From positions 3,599,665 through 3,663,664 of the forward strand of contig JAHWDD010000003.1 in NCBI GenBank assembly GCA_023897205.1: a stretch of 64,000 bases of DNA, written 5' to 3'. Source of the DNA: Exophiala sp. HKRS030. Lineage: Eukaryota > Ascomycota > Eurotiomycetes > Chaetothyriales > Herpotrichiellaceae. This document shows positions 33,077-43,787 of this stretch, in pieces. The notes under the pieces were generated by a model that made no database searches, was not told the DNA's origin, and saw nothing but the letters and a program-made list of their open reading frames with translations. Numbering within the stretch: the stretch's first letter is position 1; the number at the start of each line of letters is the position of its first letter. A program made the position numbers and the translations under genes.

Positions 33077-33990
33077 TTCTGCGGGAGGAGTTTTATGGTG
33101 AATTTTCGATCTTGGAGTTGATCCTTTTCGGAGCTTGCTGGCTTTTGAGAAATTAAAGGCCTAGTGTCCTGTCGTACTGTCGTTGTGTAAAATTGAGTCA
33201 AATTGTAGATGGTGGGAAGACTGGCCCTCTGTCCCAGTTCTTGGAACGGCCTTAAGCCAGCTGACCAAGAGTCAAAACTTGGGGGAATTAATTTCTTGTC
33301 TCAGACCATTGTTTAGCAGGCTGTTCGAAAATTTGTCTATCCAGTCCCGCTAATGGCTCCCGGAGTGGCGTTGTTTGCAGATGCTGTTTTCTGAATCGTA
33401 ATATTCTAGCCACTTGAGATAAATTTATCAGGACTCTGACCCTGTCGATTTTCTCTCTTCAACTTCTTATCCTGGTTTCGTATCTGTAGTCGTGTGCGTT
33501 ATTCATAATCAGTCTCAAGTTGAGGTGGGGAACGAAGCCCAAAGTCTGGACGGCAAGAAAATATCATATCACGTGATACTAGACTTTCGTCGGCGAGGCT
33601 GGGGAAAGAGGAAAACTTCCTGCCAAAGCCCAACTTCAATTCCATTCTGCCACTACGCATATTTCATATTACTTAGACATTGCACCGTATTCACTATTGC
33701 TTACAGATGAGAACGTCTCCATTCCACTTCATTTCTCAGTCTAAAATCTATGGCTTTGACATCGATATTGCTCTGGTTCAACGTAGGCACCAAAGTGGAT
33801 ATGCTAGTGTCAACCAATCGGACATTCCCAAAAGAGCCGACTTTCATAAACCTTGCCGACCCTTGGCAACCGTTGCACGAATCCCTCCCACCATGCATAC
33901 ACTCATACTCCTCCCACAACCATATCTCCATTGCCACATCCTCACCGACCCTCTTCGCTCATTTTCTTTCTTTCATCCGAGTCCTTCGTA
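33077..33990. promoter_or_regulatory. Divergent promoter with a CACGTG palindrome
   Basis: This 914-bp interval separates kae1 from the SET-domain gene. It contains the perfect 12-bp palindrome TATCACGTGATA at 33567-33578, an E-box of the type bound by Cbf1-like bHLH factors in fungi. No coding exon is supported. Confidence 0.4.
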
Positions 33991-35648
33991 ATGACTGAAC
34001 CCTCTGGTCTCGCAGATTCTCGAGATTTCAACCAGAAAACCTCTGAATTTCTCCACTGGTTTACTTCCTCAAGTGGCACTCGGCTAAACCCCAAGGTCCA
34101 ACTGCACGATTTGAGGACCAGGCATGCAGGTCGTGGCGCTCGTATGTCTCTCTCATCAAATTCTGGGATCATTGCCTTTTCGAACCGCTAACCTCTGTGC
34201 AGTAGCTATAGAAAATGTTGACGAAGACGAAGAATTGTTCGCCATCCCACGCTCGCTGGTGCTGACGACAACGACGTCGAGCATTCCACCTCAAGTCCTC
34301 CTTCCTCTCAGTGACGTCGGATCATGGCCTCCTTTGATTGTGACAATCATATACGAGTATTTGAGACGAGAGAGGTCGCCATGGTATCCTTACTTTCAAG
34401 TACTGCCTACTACCTTTCACAGTCTGATGTTTTGGAACGACCAAGAGCTAGCCCAACTGCAGGCCAGCGCAGTCGTCAACAAAATCGGAAAGTCTGGCGC
34501 TGAGGCATCGTGGAGAGAAACGATCATCCCAATCATGCTGGAACATCCTGAATTGTTTCCCGTGCCTGGTGCAACCAAACAAGCAAAATCCGACACTTTG
34601 ATCAGTCTTGCTCATATGGCAGGAAGTCTTATCATGGCATATGCTTTCGACATTGATCGTGATGATGAAGAGAAGGACAAAGCCAAAGACGCAAGCGATG
34701 CCTCGGAGCAAGATGACGAATTCGAAGAAGATGACGAGGACGAGCCCCTCAAAGGCATGGTTCCTTTCGCCGATATGCTGAACGCAGACGCCGACAGAAA
34801 CAATGTGAGTTCTCCTGTATTTACCTTCTGAGTTCGTTGAACCTTAGACTAACCTATTCACACAGGCGCGCCTCTTCCAAGAGCCGGACTACCTGATCAT
34901 GAAATCTACCAAACCCATCTCGGCCGGTGACCAGATCTTCAATGACTATGGCCCTCTCCCTCGTTCCGACCTTCTTCGCATGTATGGTTATGTGACCAAA
35001 AATTACTCGCAGTACGACGTAGTCGAGCTCTCCTACGATCTCCTCCTCGAAGTTGCGAACAAAAAACAGAGTAACAATACTGTGGCGCCATCGTGGCAAA
35101 GACGTGCCGACCAGCTCGACGAGCTTGGTCTCCTCGACGATGGCTACGCTATTCCACGCCCTGCATCCAGCGTGACAGACCTCAATCCACATGATGACAG
35201 CGATGACGAGGACGTCATTCCCGCTCAGCTACATATGCTCCTTCGCGCGTTGACATCGCACGACCAAGATAAAGGCTGGATGAAAAAACCCAAAGACGCC
35301 GTCACAATCGAAGAGGCGGCTCTGCTGCAGACCGCCCTCATGAAGAGATTGACCGAGTACTCAACCACACTGGAGTTCGACACAGAACTGCTCCGCAAGT
35401 TGGACGACGGCACAGAAACGCTCGAGAACATCACTCCTCAAGGGACTGATCCGAGTAGAGTTTTGATGGCGTTGCAGGTCCGGTCAGGTGAAAAAGAAAT
35501 TCTGCATCAATTGATCTCGCTATGCCAGAACCATATTCAGCGCAAAACCGAAGAGATCGCCCGAAATGGATCATCAAAGCGCAAATTCACACCCGATTCT
35601 GCCGAACTATCCAAAAAAGCTGCTCGAAAGGGAAATCACCACAGATGA
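33991..35648 (+). CDS. SET-domain protein lysine methyltransferase (SETD6/RKM4 type)
   Basis: Three exons, 33991-34141, 34203-34804 and 34866-35648, give 511 residues starting MTEPSGLADS. The split SET domain has the N-terminal RHAGRGA and LFAIPRSLVL, an insert with an acidic run around residue 240, then GMVPFADMLNADADRNN, and after the second intron DYLIMKSTKPISAGDQIFND with YGPLPRSDLLRMYGYV. This order matches the SETD6 / ribosomal lysine methyltransferase group with a C-terminal Rubisco-LSMT substrate-binding domain (LLQTALMKRLTEY region). The likely substrate is a ribosomal protein, by analogy with Rkm4; not shown by the sequence. The C-terminus is basic (KRKF, KKAARKGNHHR), perhaps nuclear targeting. 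Confidence 0.9.
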
Positions 35649-35996
35649 AAGGGAAATCTTCAGGTTTGAAAAAGAGTCTGTTTCTTTGAAGAAATACGAA
35701 GGCGCTGGCCTCGTGATACTATGTACACACATACATACTGGTGGTGTCAACCATCAAACCCAACTTGGGAAACCTTCGAGGATGACCACCTAGTCTATTG
35801 GCCTCTTAGGCAAGAGAATCCGCGCACCAATCATACATATGCCAGGAAGAAGGGGCGAAGATATCCTCTCGAGTTTCGACATAACCTTCATGCGGTTGTC
35901 AACGGTCTGAGATGAGAGAATCTGGAGAGTTTTTGAAATTGTGCTCTCGTCAACGTGGCAAAAATCAAAACAAGAATGCCTTTCCGTTCGAGCCCA
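35649..35996. other. Convergent 3' intergenic region
   Basis: Short 3' flank shared by the SET-domain gene and epl1. Nothing is recognised in it. Confidence 0.5.
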
Positions 35997-37897
35997 TTAT
36001 GATGGAGCCGTGACGGTCAGTGATGGTGTCGGTGGAGATGATTGGCTAGGACCCCCAGCCTCTAGCTGTGCTTTTCTCATCGCTTGAGCTTGGGTTTCTG
36101 TCGGCCGACTGCTGACGTTGAGATACGCGCGCTGTATCATACGACCAAAAGTGTCGTCCTTCATCTCTGTGTCAGAGTCATCTTCATTGTCAGAGTCAAA
36201 CCGCCATCTATCGTCATCAGCTGGGTTCCGTCTAGGGCGAGCGAACTTCCGATCAAGCATGACACGTCCACCTCTACCTAATCTCCGTCTGAAAGCTGGC
36301 ATGGTGTGCTCTCCAAAATCTTCACTCGGAGGCGAAGCATATCTTATGGGTGATGGTGGTGGGGACACACGCTTGGCATCTTTCATGGCCACGTCTTGTC
36401 CTTGTGACTGTCCATGGGATTCTTCATCCGAGATACTAGCTGGTGGTGTGGGAAGATACACGCTAGTGGCGATAGCCTCCCGGAAATGGTCGACAGGTTC
36501 AAGATATTCTGGTTCAGGATCAGGGGTAAGTGGTGCCAAGGTCTTATCGACAAAGCCTTCGTTCCACCGAATGTGCTTTTCGATATTGGTCTGGATTTCT
36601 TTGTCCATTTCACGTTCTTTGGCGGCAGTGACATCTTCGAGCGTACGCAATTCTGGACCGGTTCCAGGAGCCATGGGCATTCGAAGTTGTTGGGCGATGG
36701 CGGCTTGATTGGGATTCATACCAGGAGGAACTTTCTGCTTCTGTTTAAACAGGTCAGTCTTGTGATTTTGTACCGTGCGCGTTTGAAGAGGCCAATCACG
36801 TACCTTTTGGTTGACGAGAAGCTCATCATCACCCTTAATGCCAAGTTTCCTCTTGGTATCTCGGAACGCCAACCGCTGTTCGAACACAAGTCGGTCGATT
36901 TCCAAGGCTTCTTTACGAAGAATTTCTCTCCTCTTTACCATCATCAACATAGCACGAGCAGTTTCGAGTTCCATTCGAAGTTTGCGTAACTTCTCAGCAC
37001 TCTGAGCATCACGATTCCTTGTTTTCCGTATCTGTCGGAGCTCTCTGCGGCGAAAAGTCACGTAAGGGTCTGAATCATCTGTCTCTGCACCGGTTTCGAA
37101 TTTCAGTCGAGGAGCCAAGCCACGATTGCCAGTGGCCGTCCGACGCATCTTCCAATGTTCATATACAACTTTGGCAAACGTCCGTAAGTGGGCGGGTGTG
37201 CTTTCATCAAACTGCTCTTGGAATTCCTCTAAAGGTAGGACAGGGGGACTATCAACGACAGCATACGGTTGCTTTGTCTGAGCAGTTTCTTCGAAAAAGT
37301 TCATGACTTCTTCAAATTGATCCTCGGAACACTGAGGTTGCCCAGCAGTTAATTTTGCATTCATGAGTTTCAAGGCAAGTTCATCTTCTTCATCCATGCA
37401 ATACGCCACGCCGGCACAATCTTCGACTGTGGCTGAAGACCGGATATATGTGGCGGGCTGTTGAAAGCCTTGCGGATACAGAAGATCATATTTGACATCG
37501 CTTGCGATGGTAGGTGGAGTTGGAATGTAAGCATCTTTGATTTTTGCATCCGCTTTTGCAACATCTGCGGCTTTGATGGCTTGTTGAAGATGGTATTCCT
37601 ATCGAAAATCAGTGAGTGTGATTGGGTGGGGGGTTGCCAAGAAGTGATGACTAAGCAGTGTTGAAGAGGACAGGTAACAGGCAAAAATTGAGCTGCAGGG
37701 GGGCTAGGAAGAGGAAGACGAGAAGCAGGGTGAAGGCAACTTACGGCTTCCTCGGCCTTTTCGACACCAGTTTCTATTTGAGCTCGTTGAGAATCATAGT
37801 CGGGTTGAGGTTCGACCTGATCCTCACGAAAAATTTGGACATTTTGTTTGGCGTTGAGTTTCTTGGGGCGAGTATGCCTGCCTGTCGCGCGCGACAT
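35997..37897 (-). CDS. epl1: Enhancer of polycomb-like protein Epl1 (NuA4 subunit)
   Basis: Epl1 links Esa1 to nucleosomes in the NuA4 histone acetyltransferase. Three exons, 37897-37745, 37598-36804 and 36740-35997, give 563 residues. The N-terminal EPcA domain has KKLNAKQNVQIFREDQV, the segment ETGVEKAEEAEYHLQQAI across the first join, YIPTPP, and DEEDELAL. The central part holds the conserved FEEVMNFFEE and the coiled region RELRQIRKTRNRDAQ. The C-terminal region is acidic and Ser/Pro-rich with SRPTETQAQAMRKAQLE. Intron 2 (36803-36741, 63 bp) is a multiple of three without a stop, so retention would insert 21 residues. Confidence 0.93.
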
Positions 37898-38993
37898 GGA
37901 CGGTTTTGGGTGGCAGGTCGGGTCAACCTCATAGAGCGAGGAGGACCGACCACAACAACCAAGTGCTGCAGCACCACCACCTCGCCAAAGTAGATCGGTG
38001 TAAAATCAGCTCAAACAATTGACAAGATTGATATGAAAATGAAGCGCTTAATCACCTGAGATGAATTAACGTCTCAGAATGATGAATTTGTGCTGTTGTG
38101 GTGATGATTGTGATGATTGAAGAATTTTCGGGTTGTTGGCTGGCTTGGGTTGGGTAGAGTGCAGGTGTGGGAAAGGCGAGGGTGAAACTTGGAGAAGGGG
38201 TTTGGGTTGCGTTGCGTGTTGGGTTGAGTTGAGTTTGGGGGGAAGTGGCAGCAGGACGAAGAAGGGGGGAGGCACATGGGGAGGGAGGAAATTGGTAGGA
38301 GAACGGGTGTTGTGGGTAGGCGACGCACTGCTACTGTAGGCAAAAAGGGAGGTCTAGGCGGGCTAAACGGCCGACCGTCACAGGCGCCCCGACTTGGGCG
38401 GCCGGGCCCAGGTTGGCAGAGCAGAGCACTTGTTATTCACATTCACGTACGGATACATATTCACATGTGTCACCGAGATAAAACTGGTTTAGGCAGCCAC
38501 TGGCAGTCCATGACACTCCCAGCCAAGGCCCAAGAGTGATAACATGGTCACGTGTGGTGGCTGACCACGTGATCATGCATTGTCAACTCTTTGGCTCTAA
38601 AATTGAGAGATGATGCATCTCCAGGTTCACACCGGCGGATATTGCTATAATCACATATGATTCATGTACATGATACGAAGAAATCCTCAACCCCGTTGTA
38701 CTTCGCCGCCAAAAATACTGCAACGCCCAACTGCACAGTTGCCGCTTTTAGCTAGGAACTGGCAGCCAATCATCGATCATCCCACAATCACACAGCCAAT
38801 CACAGAGGCTCTAAACCATGGACAGTTACAATCAAATATCTCGCTGCTTGGGCAAATAGCCTTCAAAATCGATTGAAACAGGTTTAGTGCGTGCCATGAA
38901 TTCTGGACATTTTTGTATTCTGTACCGCAAACCACGTAACACTCATTTTCAAGACTCTGCTTTCAACCTCTGCCTTTCCGATGATCATGATGG
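37898..38993. promoter_or_regulatory. epl1 upstream region with paired CACGTG boxes
   Basis: No gene is supported. Two E-boxes, CACGTG at 38549-38554 and 38566-38571, sit 17 bp apart; their flanks (TCACGTG and CACGTGAT) put the preferred half-flank in opposite orientations. The remainder is G/T-rich on the plus strand just upstream of epl1. Confidence 0.35.
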
Positions 38994-39749
38994 CTAACAC
39001 GCCCACCCACCGTCAACTGACCAGATTGCCCCTGTGACAAAGGTACTCTCATCACTCAAAAGAAAAGCAATAACAGAAGCGATCTCTGCTGGCGTGCCTT
39101 TTCTATTGAAGGCTTGGATACTGGTGTCAGTAGAAGTGATACTTCTCTTTGTCTCGACGGCCTCGACCATGGGCGTATCTATATACCCAGGAGCAATGGC
39201 ATTGATGCGAATGTTATTAGGACCCTCCTCCTTTGCTGCAGCTCGAGTCAATCCAGAAACTGCATGCTTGCTAGCACCATAAATGCTATTCGTTGCACTT
39301 CCAAGCAATCCCAGAACGCTCGAAGCATTGACGATAGATGCTCCCGAATTCATCACTCTGAGCTCTTCGCGCATACAGTTGAAAACCCCCTTGGCGTTGA
39401 TATCCATCACAAAATTCCACTCATCGTCATTCTGGTCTCGTAAATTCTTCGTGCTAGCACTCGGACCGATGACCCCAGCCAGATTTGCTGCCCCGTCCAA
39501 TTTGCCAAATTGCGTGACGGTACTCTCCACGAATCTTTTGACTTGGGAAGGGTCTCGTACATCAACCACGGAAACTGCGACTTGACCTCCAGCTTTTCTA
39601 ATGTCGGCTGCGGCAGCTTCGAGTTGGCTCCCGTTAATGTCTGCCAGCGACAGGATGGCACCTCGACTTGATAGGAGTTTGGCGGTGACCAGACCAATGC
39701 CCGAAGCACCCCCAGTCAATGCAATGACTTTGCCGTCGACCGAGCTCAT
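38994..39749 (-). CDS. Classical SDR oxidoreductase
   Basis: One exon, 251 residues, the standard classical-SDR length. It has the cofactor motif TGGASGIG, an Asp after the second strand (SLADIN, favouring NAD(H)), NLAGVIG in place of NNAG, the active-site serine in NASSVLG, and YGASK. The C-terminal TGAIWSVDGGWAC is typical. It shares its upstream region with the divergent Zn2Cys6 regulator, which suggests regulation by it. The substrate is unknown; within the neighbouring gene set an alcohol or dihydrodiol dehydrogenase role is plausible. Confidence 0.9.
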   Translation of the reverse strand: MSSVDGKVIALTGGASGIGLVTAKLLSSRGAILSLADINGSQLEAAAADIRKAGGQVAVSVVDVRDPSQVKRFVESTVTQFGKLDGAANLAGVIGPSASTKNLRDQNDDEWNFVMDINAKGVFNCMREELRVMNSGASIVNASSVLGLLGSATNSIYGASKHAVSGLTRAAAKEEGPNNIRINAIAPGYIDTPMVEAVETKRSITSTDTSIQAFNRKGTPAEIASVIAFLLSDESTFVTGAIWSVDGGWAC

Positions 39750-40504
39750 TTTGGCTGACGAGAATAGTTATGGATTTTCAAGGTTTATTATCGAATATGT
39801 TTCAAAGCATTTTACTCGAGGGGATCTCGATTGCTTCTTAAAGCCTCAACCAGGCTATGAAGAACGCCTGTCATCCCTTAAGGATCGACTCCGGCCGACG
39901 TGGTCTACGGATCCTCCCCACAAGATTCCCATCTATATCGATCGAGATCACGGTAAGAGCCTGCCACGAGATGGTTGCGGCTTTACCCCAATTTAATCCC
40001 CTTGTTTCCCTGTTGCATTTCCCGGTAGCTGGCGACGAAACTCGGGACACTAGTTTGGAGATCTGGCAACCCTCTCTGTACAGTAGGGATCTGCATTGCT
40101 CAACTAGCCAATTGAAATTAACCCGCAATCAGCGCGAGACTTGACGTACCAACAACCACCAGCTGGAGGACATGCGGGGCTTTGCTGAGAACTTGAACAG
40201 CCAAGCCAAGCCACTGCGGAGGTCTACGGAGTACGGACCAGGCGAAGGAACCAGCATGGGATGTTCGAGAGGATGGGATTTCGAAACTCGTGAAGCGTAC
40301 ACGGCATCGTCGGCTCATGAGTATGATCCAACTTTCTCATCAGCTCGTCGTGTGAGAAATTCCCCATTGCCTCTTGCAGCCTTGGCCAGGAATAATATTG
40401 TCGCTGCCAACGAGGTTTCTATATACACAACACTTTTGGGATCGCCAAGGTATTGGTTGCTAACACATTGACTCTGGTGTCAAGTTGCCTTGTCGACCGT
40501 CTCG
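39750..40504. promoter_or_regulatory. Divergent promoter of the SDR and Zn2Cys6 regulator genes
   Basis: This 755-bp interval separates two divergent starts. Zn2Cys6 factors often bind paired CGG triplets, but I could not single out a convincing pair. No coding exon is supported. Confidence 0.35.
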
Positions 40505-43214
40505 ATGGCGAAGTCCTTGGAAAATCAATCGCACCGTCAATCGCATTCGATCTTGGCGTGTTATTCCTGTCGCAGACGAAAGATCAAATGTGGGCGGGAA
40601 TTGTCGCAATGCCATATTTGCAGAGACACCATGCAAAAGTGCGTCTATCCAATGAAACCTGCAAGACCTGGCCCGAAGATAGGGAGCACTCGCCAACGAG
40701 CTGTCAACCGACCATGTGAGACATTCGCAGTCTATCGCAGGAGTTGAAGAAACAAAAACTTATCTAAGTTGTTTTAGTGATGACGGCGTCCGTTTCAAAT
40801 CGGCATATTGATATCGCGCAAACGCCCATACACCAACCCCAACTACAAGACATGGCACATTCTGAGGACGTTTCACATACTCCTTTGCAGATCCCCTCGA
40901 TCACTCTACCTTCTCCCAAAGGGAATGCCTTGAACCTTCAATTCGTGCTTCATCCTACCTTCGAAAGCTGCTCGGCTGGTGACATAGTGGAGACTTGCAC
41001 TGCCACCAAACTTGAGTCTCAATATCAGGAGTGTGTACTTGTTACTTGCCGAATCCTTGGATTGACGATAGCACACCTGGAAAAGTTGTACGTATCAACA
41101 TGCTGCAAAGTGGATCCTCGCTCTCACATTGAAGATGACCGTAAACTTACGAACCATAGATTTCAACGATTTTTCAATACCTTCACCTCCTTCCAGCTAT
41201 TCCGAAACTCAGGCTGGCAGAAGAAATTGCGGCAAATTCCCACTTCTTCTCAAAGAACAGCGCTCTATGCCGCAGTTTTGGCATGGGCCGTCAAAGGTCT
41301 AGACGAGGATGCTGTAAATGAGCTCCTAGGCGGGTCATGCGTCATGAAGTTCTCGGGTGAACCGAGCGTTCATTTTCGCGCTGTCAGCATACGATATATG
41401 GAGGAAGCAATAAATGAATGTTGGGACGAGCCGATATCTCTACACCTACTGCAGACGATGATTCTGAATACACATTGCCTCCTCGTACAGGGTGTTCGAG
41501 GGAGGGCTTGGCGCTATCTAGGTATCTGTATCCGGATTGGTTATGAATTGAACCTCCATCTTATCGATGCAAGAGGGGTTGGTGTCACCGACGAAGATGA
41601 TTTCCATACTCTGGACGTGGAGCGATGGTGTCTTGAAGAAGAATGGCGCCGAGCCTGGTGGGCAATCTGGGAAATGGACGTTTATGCTAGTGTTGTTCGG
41701 CGCTGTCCTGCAGGGATTGATTGGTCACAAAATGAGACTTGCCTTCCAGCAGAGGACGAAAAATGGTTTCGTGGAGAGTATCAGAAAAGCTGCCCCCTGG
41801 AATTAAATCCGCTCGAAAGGTGGAAAAATCTCGCCGCCACCAATAACAGGTCGTCGAAAGCGTGGTATATTGTCATCAACTCCCTTATGAAAGACGCTCA
41901 AAGAATCTCAAGTCCGGTCAATGTGGATAAAGCAAGAAGCCAGAGCTCTCCCAGGATGATGAACACTAGCTACGGTCCAAGCCCCTGTACTGGGAGAAAG
42001 ATGACGCAGAAACACCAGGAATCAATGAAGAAGCTGACTATACTGCTTAATGCTCTTCATTGTGCGCATATGGCAATGCCTGATGAGCTAAAATATTACG
42101 GCCAAAGACTTTCATTTGGAGGTGATTCTACTGATTGCCCAGATGTTGGCATGCGGAACCGACGATGCAGTTCGATTTATAGCATCTATGTCATGTATGA
42201 GTTCACGAAAATCATGGCCCTGAAATACCAAGTTTTCCACGGCGGACTGGAGTGGACACCCGACAATAGCTCAGATGGCGACGATGGAACCCATGCGTTG
42301 AGGGTGACAGATCCGAGACACCTTGAAAGATACTTCGAAGCAGCAGACAATATTGTGGGCCTGATCCGGAACACCTCAGAACAACACTACAAATATATCA
42401 ATCCCGTGCTTGCTAGCGCCGTGTGGCTAGTTGGAGCTCTCCAGCTTATGCAATACGGGCTGATATCTGATAGTTGCACCGAAAAGGACGTCTTCATCTC
42501 CAATTTTGAGCTTGTGAGTTTACTGTACCGATCGTTCGTGGACTTCTGGAACATGTCGAGAATCCCGCTTCAGAATTGGGAAACTCTGAAAAGGGGATTG
42601 GAAAACATCAACCACGACGGTCAAGGAGGCGAAGAGTTCCAATATGAAACCCCTTGTGTCTTCACCGCTGGCAACTTCGGGCAGAGGCCGACCCTTCGTC
42701 CAGCAAACAATCAATTCGGACCTCACTCTGGATTGTACGATCCTCAAACTGTTCCTCGAATGGGAATGGAATTGGATGATACAGATAAGCTTAGCTCCGT
42801 GCCTCAGGGTTCGGTAGAGCCTTCAGCAATGTCAGAACGATCAATCACATCACCGTGGGATACGGAAGTGAACAGCATTACTGCAAGCTCCGTCAACGAT
42901 CACCAATCCGAATTGACCAGAAACGGGAATCTTACGACCCAAACACTCCTTCAAGGCAGCACGCCATGTCAGCAGTGCGCCGACTCTTCTTTATCCTGCA
43001 TCCACAATGATCTCGCTAGGGAGAACTGGCCAATGGTGTCCCCACACAAAAGTTGCCGGGCCCAATAGGGACCACATTGTCTGTCGGCCTAGATCGTCAT
43101 GCAGTCCCGCCTCCTAGTGTATTCGATCCAGTGCATCTCGATTATGACTGGACGATCAACATGGATTTCTCGAATTATCTTGACGAGGTCTTGTCTGGGT
43201 CGTATCTACCATAG
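40505..43214 (+). CDS. Zn2Cys6 transcription factor, with a probable frame break near the C-terminus
   Basis: Exon 1 is 40505-40715 and exon 2 starts at 40778. The zinc cluster is at about residues 18-45: CYSCRRRKIKC, then C-x6-C-x2-C-x6-C, all six cysteines present, then the basic linker ARPGPKIG. The middle is the fungal-specific regulatory domain, with LLQTMILNTHCLLVQGVRGR, AWRYLGICIRIGYELNLH and EEEWRRAWWAIWEMDVY. In the first frame the protein stops at 43068. Downstream, in the next frame, 43033-43214 reads as a regulator-like C-terminus ending NMDFSNYLDEVLSGSYLP and stop. A missing base at CC (43030-43031) would join them into 882 residues. An intron from GTGAAC at 42869 to the AG at 43020 is a less likely alternative. 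It probably controls the flanking transporter and enzyme genes. Confidence 0.85.
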
Positions 43215-43787
43215 ATTCTAGGTGAAAGACGGATGATATTTCTTGGAGTCCTGACTAAAGAGATTCAACCTAAAGCAATCAGACTATCAGCGTCGCCTTT
43301 AGTTTGATCTTGTCAAGACCAGCAGGACAGAACGGCTTCGAATTCACCAGATTTTGATCACGATCCTGGCACGGTCACTCATGTCCTAGCTTTGGCTTCT
43401 GCGAGATGCAGGTCTGGGCTCCAATGACTGCTTTGAGGGCGAGCACATGCGTCTAATATCTCCTGAGCCTCCTGGCTATTTTACAGAATGCTCTACATAA
43501 CAGTACTTTCCATCGGCATTGACTGACCATATCTTAGGATCAAACGGTCAGATATCTCCTTTTCATATGTGTTCAATAAATACCAGACATGCGCCACCTT
43601 CTCAATCTATCGCTAACGTTTCTTGGATCGTGTTTTGATATTTACGAGACTTTTCACACTCCTCCGCTCATCCTCATGTCATTTTCGAAGCGAAATGTGC
43701 GATATTGCGGAGACCCAGCCTCTTAGCATGCGGATCTGGGTTTTCGGTCGACCGAGCTGCTCTCATTGCTCACTCACAAGACCATCC
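43215..43787. other. Convergent 3' intergenic region
   Basis: Lies between the ends of the regulator and the MFS transporter. Nothing is recognised in it. Confidence 0.5.
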
